64,000 bases of DNA, from assembly GCF_014204945.1 (NCBI RefSeq), contig NZ_JACHMN010000002.1:3309001-3373000 (forward strand), read 5' to 3'. Below, piece by piece: positions 36,713 through 46,239 of this stretch. Source of the stretch: Allocatelliglobosispora scoriae (GTDB lineage: Bacteria; Actinomycetota; Actinomycetes; Mycobacteriales; Micromonosporaceae). The translations under genes were made by a program, and so were the position numbers. Within the stretch, counting starts at the first letter, position 1. Every line of letters begins with the position of its first letter. The notes under the pieces were generated by a model that made no database searches, was not told the origin of the DNA, and worked only from the letters and a program-made list of their open reading frames with translations.

Positions 36713-38643
36713 CCGGCCACCTCCGACAGTGCGGGCACCAGCGTACGGCCGCCGGCGGTATTGATCTCGATGGGCGCCTTGGGGCTCAGCGGCTGCTTGT
36801 CCTGGTAAGGATGGAGCTTCGCAGCGCTGCGGCGGCGGATGCCCTTCGTCGCGATGAAGAGGATCAGCAGGAAGATGGCGGCCCACAGCATCGTCATCGG
36901 GCTGGCGTAGTGGCGCACCCGGACCCAGAACGAACTCGTGTCGTACCACGCGAACGTCTGGTTCTCGTCGACGGCGACGTCGCCGTGCGACCGGGAGAGG
37001 TCCAGCGCGCTCGGACCGACGCCGCCGATGACGTTGAACGCGATGACCGAGCCTTCCACACCGCCGACCATGGCGATGCCGTGATTGCCCGCCCGCTGGA
37101 TGGTGTTGCCGCGCACCTCGACGACCGAGTCGCGCACGTAGACCGCCGTCTGCGCACGGGTGATGACGTTGCCGGTCATCGTGGCGGTCACCCCGTCGCG
37201 GACGGCGATCCCCTGCCGTTGCTGGTCGAAGAGCTGGTTGCCGGTGATCGAGATCTTGATTCCGCCCTGCCGCGCCACGATGCCCATGTCGCTGCCGACG
37301 ATGCGGTTGTTCTGGATGCCGACGTCGAGTCCGCCGAGGATCTCGATGCCGTAGTGCACGTTGTTCTCGGCGACGCTGTTGGAGATGGAGTTCGAGCCGT
37401 AGACCGCGGTGGACTCACCCGAGGCCGACGGCCCGTTCGCCAGCGCCTCACCGTTGACGGTGAACCCGTTGCCGCCGTTGTTCTGCGAGGTCGAACCGCT
37501 GATCCGCACCTCCTGCGTCGCCCGGGACAGGACGAAGCCGTCGCCGCCGTTGCCGCGCGACACCACCCGCTCGATCACCGCGCTCGACGCGCCGCGGTGC
37601 ATCACCAGCCCGGAGGAGAGGCTCTTCTCCACGGTCGTGTCGGTGATGGTGATGCCCTGAGCGCTGGAGATGAACAGGCCGAACTCGTTGCCGGTCAGCG
37701 TCGAGTGCGAGATGTTGACCGAGACGTAGGACTGGCCGGGGAGGGTGAACCGGCTGTCCGGGTTCGTCAGCGGCCCGCTCGGCTGCGCCGTCACGTTGCC
37801 GACGGAGGGTGGCTGGTCCGACTTGGCCGGCCCGTTCAGGCGCTGGTCCTTCGCGATGTGGCGCTCGGTCTTGGTCAGGTGCTCCGGCGCGTCGACGGCA
37901 CCCGCGTCCGGGCGTTCGGTGCCGGTGAGGCTGAGACCACCGGTGCGGCCGCTCCAGAAGCCGAGGTGTTCGATCGTCGCGTACTCCATGCTGAACTGGC
38001 CGCTGATGGCGCGTACGTAGGCCCGCCCGTCCTGCACCTCGGTGTCGGGTGTGTTGGTACGCGGGTCCCAGCTCGTGATCGTGGTCGGCCCCTGCGGCGT
38101 ACCCGCGATGGTGAGCTGCCCGCCGAAGGAGATGATCGAGACGAACCCGTTGCTGTTGCTCACCAGCCGCACGGTGAGACCGCCGGGGTTGGACAGGTTC
38201 AGCTTCGCGCCCGTCGTCAGGTAGATGTTCTCGGTGAGCAGGTAGGCGCCGTCGGCCTGGCGTACGAAGGTCTGCGGTGCCAGTTCGAGCAGGTCGGCGA
38301 CCTGGTAGGGCCTGCCGCGCTGGGTGAGCACCAGGGTGTAGCCACTGCCGGTGTCCAACCGGTAGGGCTTGGACCACATGGTGCCGCCCTGCCGTGCCGC
38401 CACCGAGGCGACCGCTCGCACCTGGTTGAGCCGGTAGTCCTCGTCCGCCACCAGGGCCGCCTCCTGCTGCGCGGCCTGATCGGAGAGGGCACCGGGTGCT
38501 GTCGGGTCGCTTCGCGGTCCCGCACCGGCCGGAGCGGCCAACGCCGACGCGCCGACGACGGCGCCGATCAGCAGGCCGACCATGCCGACCGTGACCCGGC
38601 GAGCGTCGCGCGGCTTCGAGACAGGTGTCATCAGCTGTGTCAC
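36709..38643 (-). CDS. secreted, C-terminally anchored right-handed beta-helix protein
   Basis: A 644-residue protein with an N-terminal signal (about residues 15-40) and a long beta-helix region with repeats such as NEFGLFISSAQGITITDTTVEKS and GIAMVGGVEGSVIAFNVIGG (shown in part), giving many NosD/AlgG-like turns. A C-terminal helix (TMLWAAIFLLILFIA, about residue 590) and a cytoplasmic basic tail follow. It could epimerise or trim nascent polysaccharide during export, by analogy with AlgG. The GTG start overlaps the glycosyltransferase stop, so the two are translationally coupled. Confidence 0.8.
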   Translation of the reverse strand: MTQLMTPVSKPRDARRVTVGMVGLLIGAVVGASALAAPAGAGPRSDPTAPGALSDQAAQQEAALVADEDYRLNQVRAVASVAARQGGTMWSKPYRLDTGSGYTLVLTQRGRPYQVADLLELAPQTFVRQADGAYLLTENIYLTTGAKLNLSNPGGLTVRLVSNSNGFVSIISFGGQLTIAGTPQGPTTITSWDPRTNTPDTEVQDGRAYVRAISGQFSMEYATIEHLGFWSGRTGGLSLTGTERPDAGAVDAPEHLTKTERHIAKDQRLNGPAKSDQPPSVGNVTAQPSGPLTNPDSRFTLPGQSYVSVNISHSTLTGNEFGLFISSAQGITITDTTVEKSLSSGLVMHRGASSAVIERVVSRGNGGDGFVLSRATQEVRISGSTSQNNGGNGFTVNGEALANGPSASGESTAVYGSNSISNSVAENNVHYGIEILGGLDVGIQNNRIVGSDMGIVARQGGIKISITGNQLFDQQRQGIAVRDGVTATMTGNVITRAQTAVYVRDSVVEVRGNTIQRAGNHGIAMVGGVEGSVIAFNVIGGVGPSALDLSRSHGDVAVDENQTFAWYDTSSFWVRVRHYASPMTMLWAAIFLLILFIATKGIRRRSAAKLHPYQDKQPLSPKAPIEINTAGGRTLVPALSEVAG

Positions 38644-39959
38644 GACCGGACCCCGGCATCCTCGAGTACGCGCTCCGCGGGCTGGGCGGAGTGCTGCTGA
38701 GACGGCTGCTGGCTCGGCTGCAGCGACGCGGCGTTCTGGCCCTCACCGCCGATTTGATCGCTGGTACGCGTGAGCCAGCCCTGCTTGTTCATGGTGATGA
38801 ACGCGAACAGCTTGATGGGCAGGGAGATCGCGATGATGGTGACCGCGAGCACCGGCAGCAGGAGGATGTCCCCCGGGTGCCGTCGCAGGTGCGAGTACCC
38901 GCGGACCGCCCGGCCCAGCATGACCCAGATGAGCACGAGGGCGATGCCGCGGCCGCTGAGCTCGAGCCGGCTCAGCAGGAGGTAGCCCATCGCCATCCCC
39001 ATCGTCACCGGCGTCAGCAGGATCTGCAGCACGGTGATCTTGGTGACGACGGGCACCTTCCAGAGCCAGCCCTTGTATATGGCGGTGAGGTAGCAGCGGT
39101 AGGAGTTCCGGCTCCATCGGATCCGCTGCTTCATGAAGGCCCGCAGCCCGCTCGGGAACATCGAGAGGGCTCGGGCGGAGGACTGGTGGACCGTCTTGTA
39201 ACCCGAGGCCAGCACGAGCCAGGTCAGCCGTCCGTCGTCACCGGCGACGCAGCGACGCCCCAGGAAGAACTCGTTCTCCAGGTTCTCCAGGACCGGAAGG
39301 ACGGCGGCCCGCCGATACGCCGCAGTCCGCCCGGACAGGCAGGCGACGGCCCCCGCTCGCCCCATGGCCGGTACGTAGTCGTAGTACCGGAGGTCGACCA
39401 GCCAGTCGGCGATCCGCCGCCAGACACTGGTTTGGCGCTGGTAGACGTTCTGCTGGGTGCCCACGCCGCCGACATCGGGATCGACGAACGGCATCTGCAC
39501 GGCGGCGAGGAGCCCGGGCTCCCACCGGGTGTCGGAGTCCGCGAGGACGATGATCTCGTGACGGGCGGCCCGGATGCCCACACCCAGCGCGGAGCGCTTG
39601 CCGCGGTGCTCGAAGGCGAGCGTGCGAACCCGCGGGTCGGTCACCGCACTGAGCCGGCGCAGGACCTCCGTGTCCTCGATGTCGGGAACGATGATGACCT
39701 CATCCGGATCCTGACTCAGCCAGCTGTTCAGGCATTCCATAAGAATGTCGGGGTCTTCGCGATACGCGGGAACGACCACCGAAACCGTTGTGCGGTAGTC
39801 GTTGACGACCGGTTTGGCAAATCGCGACAGGATGGCCCGGTAGAGCCACAGTGCCCACACCAGAATCCCGGCTATTCCGAGTGGCCAGATATCCCGCCAC
39901 GATGTCTGGCCGACTGCTTCCACAATCCATGACCAGATGTCGCTGAGTATTGCCGACAT
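38640..39959 (-). CDS. processive GT2 glycosyltransferase (polysaccharide synthase)
   Basis: A 439-residue membrane synthase of the cellulose/hyaluronan/Alg8 class. After an N-terminal helix (about residues 25-45) the GT2 domain shows VSVVVPAYRED, LADSDTRWE (DxD-type UDP-sugar site), AGDDGRLTW (catalytic base region) and QRIRWSRN (QxxRW, the processivity signature). Several C-terminal helices would form the export channel. The tail is Gln/Ser-rich. The ATG at 39959 follows GGGGGA. It heads the four-gene operon and should polymerise and secrete the polymer in one step. Confidence 0.9.
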   Translation of the reverse strand: MSAILSDIWSWIVEAVGQTSWRDIWPLGIAGILVWALWLYRAILSRFAKPVVNDYRTTVSVVVPAYREDPDILMECLNSWLSQDPDEVIIVPDIEDTEVLRRLSAVTDPRVRTLAFEHRGKRSALGVGIRAARHEIIVLADSDTRWEPGLLAAVQMPFVDPDVGGVGTQQNVYQRQTSVWRRIADWLVDLRYYDYVPAMGRAGAVACLSGRTAAYRRAAVLPVLENLENEFFLGRRCVAGDDGRLTWLVLASGYKTVHQSSARALSMFPSGLRAFMKQRIRWSRNSYRCYLTAIYKGWLWKVPVVTKITVLQILLTPVTMGMAMGYLLLSRLELSGRGIALVLIWVMLGRAVRGYSHLRRHPGDILLLPVLAVTIIAISLPIKLFAFITMNKQGWLTRTSDQIGGEGQNAASLQPSQQPSQQHSAQPAERVLEDAGVRS

Positions 39960-40645
39960 GTTGGATTTCCCCCTGACACATGATCGCAGGACGCGAATCT
40001 GATTCATTCGCGCCATCCCCGCCACGTACGGCGATACATCGCGGCCCCACCTGCCCCGATGTCGCTCTGTCGTTGACCTGGTCAACCTAGGCATGCTTTG
40101 CGCCGGGAGGAAGACAACCAGCAGTCATGGGAATGCGGCGATGCGTGGCGTATCACCGGCGGACGGTTCGCCGCGGCTCACCAAAAGTACGAAGGAAACG
40201 GCCTCGCCAGCCAGAAATGAGCCATCCACGCCCAACGATTGGCGGACTGTGCCCCGATTTCGCTCGAACCATTCAATCGTCGAACACTGTCCGAATAACG
40301 ACGCAGGACAGTCGATCATCAATTGACACATCCCCATGTCTGAGTATGACTAATATCACACGCCACTAACCGGTAAGGCTTTTATGTCGTCACGATTTCG
40401 GGCGCGTGAACGGCACTTCTCGCCAAGAGAGACAATGCCGCCGAGATTTCCCGACGAGTAGTAACCCATTTCAGATTGTCGATGAACGAGGGCTCCTCGA
40501 CCCGACGGGCCACTCCCGCGTTCGCACCGAACCGCCGAATGTTCGGCCAGGGATCGGCGAATCGTCTTGATCCCCTGAGAGCTGGACGGATATCTTGCAG
40601 GCGCTCCAACCCACCCTTCAATGCGCCCTAGTCCATGGGGGTAAC
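39960..40645. other. 686-bp divergent intergenic region
   Basis: This region separates the exopolysaccharide operon from the second repeat protein. It is noticeably more AT-rich than its surroundings, especially 40200-40380. I find one plausible promoter (40323-40350) but no convincing protein-coding frame, RNA family or repeat. The stretch 40357-40645 would be a long 5' leader for the repeat-protein gene; I see no recognisable riboswitch in it. Confidence 0.5.
40323..40350 (+). promoter_or_regulatory. sigma-A-like promoter
   Basis: TTGACA at 40323-40328, a 16-bp spacer, and TATGAC at 40345-40350, facing the repeat-protein gene. The -35 is a consensus match in an AT-rich segment. Confidence 0.5.
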
Positions 40646-43153
40646 GTGCGCATTTCTCGTGGCGTCATTTCCGGCGCCATCACCACCGTCGTCGCGCTGT
40701 CGGCGGCGGTCGTCGGGCTCACCGATGCGGCGGTCGCGGCCGCACCGAGCCCGCCCTACAACTCCGTCTCGATCGACGGAGGCACCCGCAACACCGGCGT
40801 CTACGTGCTGTGGACCAGCGCCGTCTACGACGGCAACGTCGACTCCTTCACCATCTATCACCCGCCGGCACCGGACAGCGTTCGGTTCTGGGTCAGCCGG
40901 ACGACCCCGAGTGGCGGTGAAACCCTCGTCCTCACCATCGCACCGCCGATCGGTCAGTCGTGGACGGAGAACACCACCTACCCGGCCGGCTACTACGCCT
41001 CCGCGACCGACGCTGACTTCGACATCAGCACCGGCGGCTACGGGTGCGACGCCCGTGTCGGTTCAACCCTGACGATCACGCAGGTACGCCGCGACGAAGC
41101 GGGCGTGCTCACCGGCATCGCGGGGAAGTACTCGGTGAACTGCGAGCAGGGCCCTCCGGTCACGGGGGAGCTGCACTGGAACTCGACGGTCGAGCACGTC
41201 CTGGCTGCATCGAGCTCCAACCGGGTGCTCTTCGGCAGCCAGCCGACCGGCACCGACGGAACGTCGAAGGTGCTGACCTACACCGCTCGGGGCAGCAACC
41301 CCGTCACCTACGGGACCGCTGCTCTGGGCGGGGACACCCCGGCGGCGTTCGCGATCACCGCCGACTCCTGCTCGGGCAAGACCTTCACCTACGGGGAGAC
41401 CTGCACGGTGACGGTGACGCCGAGGGCGACTGCTCTGGGCACGCAGACCGCGTCGCTGACCATCCCGGACAACACGCTCGGCGGCCAGCGGTTCGCGCAT
41501 CTGGAACTTGCGGGCGTCGACGGCCGCCAGCTCACCATCACGCCGGGCTCGCTGGACTTCGGCATGAACGAGTTGGGCGAGCAGAGCGCCCCCAGCCAGC
41601 TCACGGTGAAGTCCACCGGCGCGCTTGCGGTGACCTTCGGCTCGGCGACGCTCGAAGGCGCGCAGCCGGGTTCATTCGTCATCCTCAGCGACACCTGCTC
41701 AGGTCAGACGGTCAACCCGGGCAGCACCTGCGTCCTGGAGGTGGCGGCGAAGCCCACCGCCATCGCCAATCAGAACGCGTATGTGAAGCTGCCGAACAAC
41801 AGCATTCAGGGCTCGCATAACGCCTACCTGACCGCCTACGGGGAGATGCCGCAGGTAGGGACCTACTTCGGTCGGCAGCCCTACCGGGTCCTGGACACCA
41901 GGACGGGCCGCGGTGCTCCCAAGACCACGGTGAAGGCGGGTGGCGTCGTCCATCTGAAGGTGGGCGGTGTCGCCTGGGTGCCCGTCAACGCCACGGCCGT
42001 GGTGCTCAACGTCACGGTCTCGGGTCCGAGTGCCCGGAGCTACCTGTCCGTCTACCCCGGCGGCGGCGTCCGGCCGACCGTCTCCTCGCTCAACTTCCCC
42101 AAGGGGTGGACCGGCGCGAACTCGGTGACGGTCGCGACCGGACCGGGTGGTTACGTCGACATCTACAACGCCGCCGGTTCCACGAACATCATCGCCGATG
42201 TCGTGGGCTACTACGCGGGGAACGAGCCGTCGAACTACGAGCCGAACGCGAACATCGGCGGCGAGTACCAGCCCTTCAAACCGGTCCGGCTGCTCGACAC
42301 GCGGAAGTCCGGCGGGAAGCTCCCGGGCGGCTACTACATCCAGCTGCCGGCGAACTTCGGCGCCGCGGTCAACTCGCACGTCAAGGCGTTCGCGGTGAAC
42401 GTGACGGCGGTCAGCCCCTCGGGCACGGGATTCTTCACCACCTGGAACGGTGCTGAGGACCTGCCGGCCTCGTCGACGCTCAACTTCACGAAGAACGCCA
42501 CCGTGGCGAACTTCGCGATCGTGCCGACCACTCCCTGCGTGGAGTGCTCCGGCAGCGGTTACCTGGCCCCGTCGATCGCCATCTACACCAGCACCGCCGC
42601 GCACGTCATCGTCGACATCTTCGGGTTCTACGACGACAGCACGCTCGGTGACGGGCTGCGGTTCCAGCCGCTGACTCCGGAGCGCATCGCGGACAGCCGG
42701 TCCGCGCTGGGCACACCGTCGGCGATCCCCGGGGGCGCGACGGCCGTCATCGCGGCCCCGCCGAGCGTGCTGGACACGGACACCGTGGCGCTGGCGCTCA
42801 ACGTCACCGCGATCAATCCCACCAAGACCACCTATCTCACGGTGTGGCCCAACGGGATCAGCGGTTTCGGCCAGCCTGGCGTGAGCAATGTCAACGCGGG
42901 TCAGGGGGCGATCGTGCCCAACGCGGTCATCTCGATCATCGGGCCGACGAATTCGTTCAACGTCTTCAACGCGGGCCGGCGCGACCGATATCAGTGTGGA
43001 CGTGGTCGGCAGCTTCTACTTCTACCCCTACAAGTTGCCCTACAACTACTTCCCCTTCCAGCGGCGAGCGGCTCTGGGCAGCCACGCTCCGAGCGGAGCG
43101 CAACCCGCACCCGTGATCCATCAGGCGAAGTAGCAGTACCCGCTGCACAGTGA
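40646..43153 (+). CDS. secreted Ig-like/actinobacterial repeat protein, frameshifted near its end
   Basis: A paralogue of the protein at 11034, starting at GTG 40646 (NVRISRGVISGA aligns with the other N-terminus). Signal peptide, a unique about 150-residue insert, two SPD-2/Hydin-like Ig domains (SSNRVLFGSQPTG and ITPGSLDFGMNELGE), then three of the RxLDTR to DVVGxxxYYAG repeats. Near base 42977 the last repeat changes frame: reading one base later gives GATDISVDVVGSFYFYP and a stop at 43131-43133, matching the paralogue, whereas the direct frame becomes Arg-rich and ends at 43153. A 1-base insertion or sequencing error is likely. Confidence 0.75.
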   Translation: MRISRGVISGAITTVVALSAAVVGLTDAAVAAAPSPPYNSVSIDGGTRNTGVYVLWTSAVYDGNVDSFTIYHPPAPDSVRFWVSRTTPSGGETLVLTIAPPIGQSWTENTTYPAGYYASATDADFDISTGGYGCDARVGSTLTITQVRRDEAGVLTGIAGKYSVNCEQGPPVTGELHWNSTVEHVLAASSSNRVLFGSQPTGTDGTSKVLTYTARGSNPVTYGTAALGGDTPAAFAITADSCSGKTFTYGETCTVTVTPRATALGTQTASLTIPDNTLGGQRFAHLELAGVDGRQLTITPGSLDFGMNELGEQSAPSQLTVKSTGALAVTFGSATLEGAQPGSFVILSDTCSGQTVNPGSTCVLEVAAKPTAIANQNAYVKLPNNSIQGSHNAYLTAYGEMPQVGTYFGRQPYRVLDTRTGRGAPKTTVKAGGVVHLKVGGVAWVPVNATAVVLNVTVSGPSARSYLSVYPGGGVRPTVSSLNFPKGWTGANSVTVATGPGGYVDIYNAAGSTNIIADVVGYYAGNEPSNYEPNANIGGEYQPFKPVRLLDTRKSGGKLPGGYYIQLPANFGAAVNSHVKAFAVNVTAVSPSGTGFFTTWNGAEDLPASSTLNFTKNATVANFAIVPTTPCVECSGSGYLAPSIAIYTSTAAHVIVDIFGFYDDSTLGDGLRFQPLTPERIADSRSALGTPSAIPGGATAVIAAPPSVLDTDTVALALNVTAINPTKTTYLTVWPNGISGFGQPGVSNVNAGQGAIVPNAVISIIGPTNSFNVFNAGRRDRYQCGRGRQLLLLPLQVALQLLPLPAASGSGQPRSERSATRTRDPSGEVAVPAAQ

Positions 43154-43186
43154 CCGCACCGGACGGCCCGTCCGGTGCGGTCACTG
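43148..43186 (+). terminator. strong hairpin after repeat-protein gene
   Basis: A perfect 19-bp inverted repeat (43148-43166 and 43168-43186) with a single central base. It begins 14 bp after the frameshift-restored stop at 43133 and would overlap the uncorrected stop at 43153, which supports the restored end. Confidence 0.8.
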
Positions 43187-43229
43187 CCGTCTGTGGAGGG
43201 AATGTCGCAGCACGTGCGACGATCCACGG

Positions 43230-43829
43230 ATGACCGATCGACCGCTCCGCATCCTCATCGTCGGCGCTTCGCTGCGGACGGGCTCCTACAACGTCGCGCT
43301 GGCCCGGCTCGCCGCGCGGCGGGTCGGGGAGACCGGCGCGGAGGCCGATCTGGTGCCCTATGCGGAGCTCGCCGTGCCCGACTACGACGCCGATGCCGAG
43401 CGGGCCGACGGCGTCCCGCCCGCCGCGCTGGCCTTCCGCGACCGGCTCCGCGCGGCGGATGCCCTGATCATCGCGGCGCCGGAGTACAACCACTCGATCC
43501 CGGGATCGCTGAAGAACCTGATCGACTGGACATCGCGGATCAAGCCGCAGCCGTTCTGGGGCGGCAACGGGATGCTGCTCAGCGCCTCCCCCTCGCTCGT
43601 CGGCGGCAACCGGGGCGCGTGGGCGCTGCGGGTGCCGCTGGAGCACCTCGGGATGCGGGTCTACCCGGAGATGTTCTCGCTGGCCCAGGCCGGTCAGGCG
43701 CTGACACCCGAGGGCGAGTTCGTCGACTCGAAGCTGGCCGGCCGGTTCGACACGGCGATCGAGGGGTTCCTGGAGCTGGTCGAGGCGACCGTGCGCTACG
43801 CCGACCTCAAGCGGCGGACGAGCGGATAG
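43230..43829 (+). CDS. NADPH-dependent FMN reductase family protein
   Basis: A 199-residue flavodoxin-like reductase. The FMN phosphate loop is VGASLRTGSYN (about residues 11-21), and PEYNHSIPGSLKNLIDW is the diagnostic flavin ring-binding motif. Such enzymes reduce FMN, quinones or chromate using NAD(P)H. It converges on the phytoene synthase gene with a 23-bp overlap. No functional link to carotenoid synthesis can be claimed from this. Confidence 0.88.
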   Translation: MTDRPLRILIVGASLRTGSYNVALARLAARRVGETGAEADLVPYAELAVPDYDADAERADGVPPAALAFRDRLRAADALIIAAPEYNHSIPGSLKNLIDWTSRIKPQPFWGGNGMLLSASPSLVGGNRGAWALRVPLEHLGMRVYPEMFSLAQAGQALTPEGEFVDSKLAGRFDTAIEGFLELVEATVRYADLKRRTSG

Positions 43830-44661
43830 CCGCCGCCGCGAGCCGCAGCCGCCGCACCGCGGGCACGGTGATCCGCTCGCTGAAGACGTCGTAATCCGCC
43901 GACTCGATCTCGTCCAGGATCGCGCCGTAGACGGCGTGCGCCACCCGCACGCACCGAGCCGACGCGGGCGGCAGGACGGCCACCCCGGCGGCGGCCAGCT
44001 CGTAGTGCTCGCGGGCGCGGCCCACCTCGTACCGGATGAGCTGCCGGACCGCCGGGGTGCGCGAGCGCAGCGTGGCCCGGCTGACCCCGAAGCGCGCGAG
44101 ATCTTCGGCGGGGAGGTAGACGCGGCCGCGGTCGAGGTCCTCGCCCACGTCGCGCAGGAAGTTGGTGAGCTGGAAGGCGAGGCCGAGCTGCCGCGCGGGC
44201 TCGCGCGCCGCCGCCAGGTCCGTCGGCCGCAGGATCGGCAGCAGCAGCGTGCCGATCACGGCCGCGGATCCGTCCATGTAGCCGAGCAGATCACAATATG
44301 TCGGGTACGCCGTGACGGTCAGATCCATCGCCATGCTGCTCAGGAACAGGTCCAGGTCAGCGGGGTCCCACCGCAGCTCACGAGCGGTCTGCACGAAAGC
44401 GGGCAGCAGCGGGTGATCGGCGACGGCGGTGGGATCGGCGAGCCCGGCGTGCATCGCCTTGCCGAGTTCGGTGAGGGCGAGGGCCGGGTCGGCACCGGGG
44501 TGGTCGACGAGATCGTCGGCATGGCGGGTGAAGCCGTAGAGCGCGTGCACGTGCCACCGGTCGCGGCGCGGCAGCAGCTTGGTGGCGAGGTAGTAGCTGC
44601 GGCCGTGGATACGATGAAGCTCTCGGCAGCGGCGATAGGCAGCCGCGACGATCGCCTCCAC
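43807..44661 (-). CDS. crtB: phytoene/squalene synthase family protein
   Basis: A 284-residue trans-isoprenyl diphosphate synthase. The first aspartate motif is RHADDLVDHP (about residue 46) and the second is FLRDVGEDLDRGRVYLP (about residue 165), which bind the Mg-diphosphate of two prenyl donors. It joins two GGPP to phytoene (or two FPP to presqualene diphosphate). The divergent crtI-like desaturase favours phytoene. It starts at GTG 44661 after GGGGGAG. No lycopene cyclase is present in the window. Confidence 0.88.
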   Translation of the reverse strand: MEAIVAAAYRRCRELHRIHGRSYYLATKLLPRRDRWHVHALYGFTRHADDLVDHPGADPALALTELGKAMHAGLADPTAVADHPLLPAFVQTARELRWDPADLDLFLSSMAMDLTVTAYPTYCDLLGYMDGSAAVIGTLLLPILRPTDLAAAREPARQLGLAFQLTNFLRDVGEDLDRGRVYLPAEDLARFGVSRATLRSRTPAVRQLIRYEVGRAREHYELAAAGVAVLPPASARCVRVAHAVYGAILDEIESADYDVFSERITVPAVRRLRLAAAAIRSSAA

Positions 44662-44757
44662 GCGCTCCCCCTGCTCTGCCGTCCGTCTGTCGGATCAACG
44701 CCAGTAACCAGCCTACGCAGTGCCGTCGGGTCGGAAGTGCCCGCCCGACATGCGAAG

Positions 44758-46239
44758 ATGCAAAACGTGCGAACCATATCCAATCCGACAAGTCGGGTGA
44801 TCGTGGTGGGCGCGGGCCTGGGCGGACTCTCCTGCGCCCTCCACCTCGCCGGCGCCGGTCGCGAGGTGACCGTGCTCGAACGCCACAGCCAGCCCGGCGG
44901 CCGAGCGGGCCTGCTGGCGCTGGACGGGTACCGCTTCGACACCGGCCCCACCGTGCTCACCGCACCCGAGCTCATCGCCGAGCCGCTGCACGCGGTGGGC
45001 GAGGAGCTGCACGACTGGCTCGACCTCGTGCGGCTGGAACCGGCCTACCGGGCGCACTACCCCGACGGGTCGACGCTCGATGTCAGCGCCGACCGGCAGG
45101 CGATGTGGGACAACATCCGCACGGTCTGCGGCCGCCAGGAGGCCGACGGATATCTCCGCTTCGCCGACTGGGCGCAGCACCTCTGGCAGCTCGAACGCAA
45201 GGATTTCATCGACCGCAATCTCGACGGTCCGCGGGACCTGATGACGATGAACCTGCTGCGGCTGCTCGGCACCGGCGCGTTCCGCCCGCTGAGTCACAAG
45301 ATCGGCGAGTTCTTCCGCGATGCCCGTACCCAGCGGATCTTCTCTTTTCAAGCGCTCTACGCGGGGCTCGCGCCGCGGGACGCCCTCGCGATCTACGCGG
45401 TGATCGCGTATCTCGACACCGTCGCCGGCGTCTTCCACCCGCGCGGCGGGATGCACCAGCTGCCGGTGGCGCTCGCCGGTGCGGCGGAGAAGCACGGCGT
45501 GACCTTCCGTTACGACACGACCGTGACCGCCGTGGAGACGCGCGGCGGCCGGGCGGTCGCGGTGCAGACGCTCGACGGCGAGCGGATCACCGCCGACGCG
45601 GTGGTGCTCAATCCCGACCTGCCCAGCGCCTATGACCTGCTGCCGGGGCCGCCACCGAAGCGCAAGCTCAAGGCATCCCCGAGCTGCGTCGTGATCCACC
45701 TCGGCTCGACCGCGACCTACTCCAAGATCGCTCATCACAACATTCACTTCGGGCAGGCCTGGGAACGGACGTTTGACGAGGTCATCGAGCGGGGCGAGCT
45801 GATGAGCGACCCGTCCCTGCTCGTCACCAACCCCAGCCGCACCGACCCGACGCTCGCTCCGGAGGGCAGGCAGAGCTACTACATCCTCGCGCCGGTCCCG
45901 AACCTGCGGGCAGCGCCGGTGACCTGGTCACCACAGCTGGGCCGCCGGTACGCCGGTGAGATTCTCGCCACACTCGAACATCGCGGATATCTAGATCTTG
46001 GAGCGTCGATCGACGTGTCACACGTGGTAACCCCGGCAGACTGGGCCCGACAAGGGCATCTGGCCGGATCCCCCTTCTCCGCCGCGCACACATTTCGGCA
46101 GACCGGGCCGTTCCGCCCGGGCAACACGCACCCTAATCTATCTAATGTGGTCTTTGTGGGCTCCGGCACGCAGCCGGGCGTGGGTGTGCCAATGGTGCTG
46201 ATCTCGGGAAAACTCGCCGCGGCGAGGGTGACGGGATGA
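44758..46239 (+). CDS. crtI: phytoene desaturase (CrtI family)
   Basis: A 493-residue FAD-dependent desaturase/isomerase. The dinucleotide motif VVGAGLGGLSCALHLAG with ERHSQPGGRAG is near residues 18-52. The C-terminal FAD-anchoring segment FVGSGTQPGVGVPMVLISGK is typical of carotenoid desaturases. It should insert double bonds into phytoene on the way to lycopene or a related carotene. ATG 44758 is used; GTG 44767 is possible. It overlaps idi by 4 bp and diverges from crtB across 96 bp. Confidence 0.9.
   Translation: MQNVRTISNPTSRVIVVGAGLGGLSCALHLAGAGREVTVLERHSQPGGRAGLLALDGYRFDTGPTVLTAPELIAEPLHAVGEELHDWLDLVRLEPAYRAHYPDGSTLDVSADRQAMWDNIRTVCGRQEADGYLRFADWAQHLWQLERKDFIDRNLDGPRDLMTMNLLRLLGTGAFRPLSHKIGEFFRDARTQRIFSFQALYAGLAPRDALAIYAVIAYLDTVAGVFHPRGGMHQLPVALAGAAEKHGVTFRYDTTVTAVETRGGRAVAVQTLDGERITADAVVLNPDLPSAYDLLPGPPPKRKLKASPSCVVIHLGSTATYSKIAHHNIHFGQAWERTFDEVIERGELMSDPSLLVTNPSRTDPTLAPEGRQSYYILAPVPNLRAAPVTWSPQLGRRYAGEILATLEHRGYLDLGASIDVSHVVTPADWARQGHLAGSPFSAAHTFRQTGPFRPGNTHPNLSNVVFVGSGTQPGVGVPMVLISGKLAAARVTG

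Noticed and set aside
40281-40296. Another TCGAAC half-site followed by GTCCGA
   Set aside because: The right half and spacing do not fit the LexA consensus; it lies in an AT-rich region without a suitable start codon.
40125-40369. Short overlapping frames on both strands in the divergent gap
   Set aside because: No ribosome sites, no conserved-looking segments and conflicting frames; the promoter at 40323 crosses them.
40357-40645. Riboswitch in the long leader of the second repeat protein
   Set aside because: I could not find the conserved core of any riboswitch class by eye.
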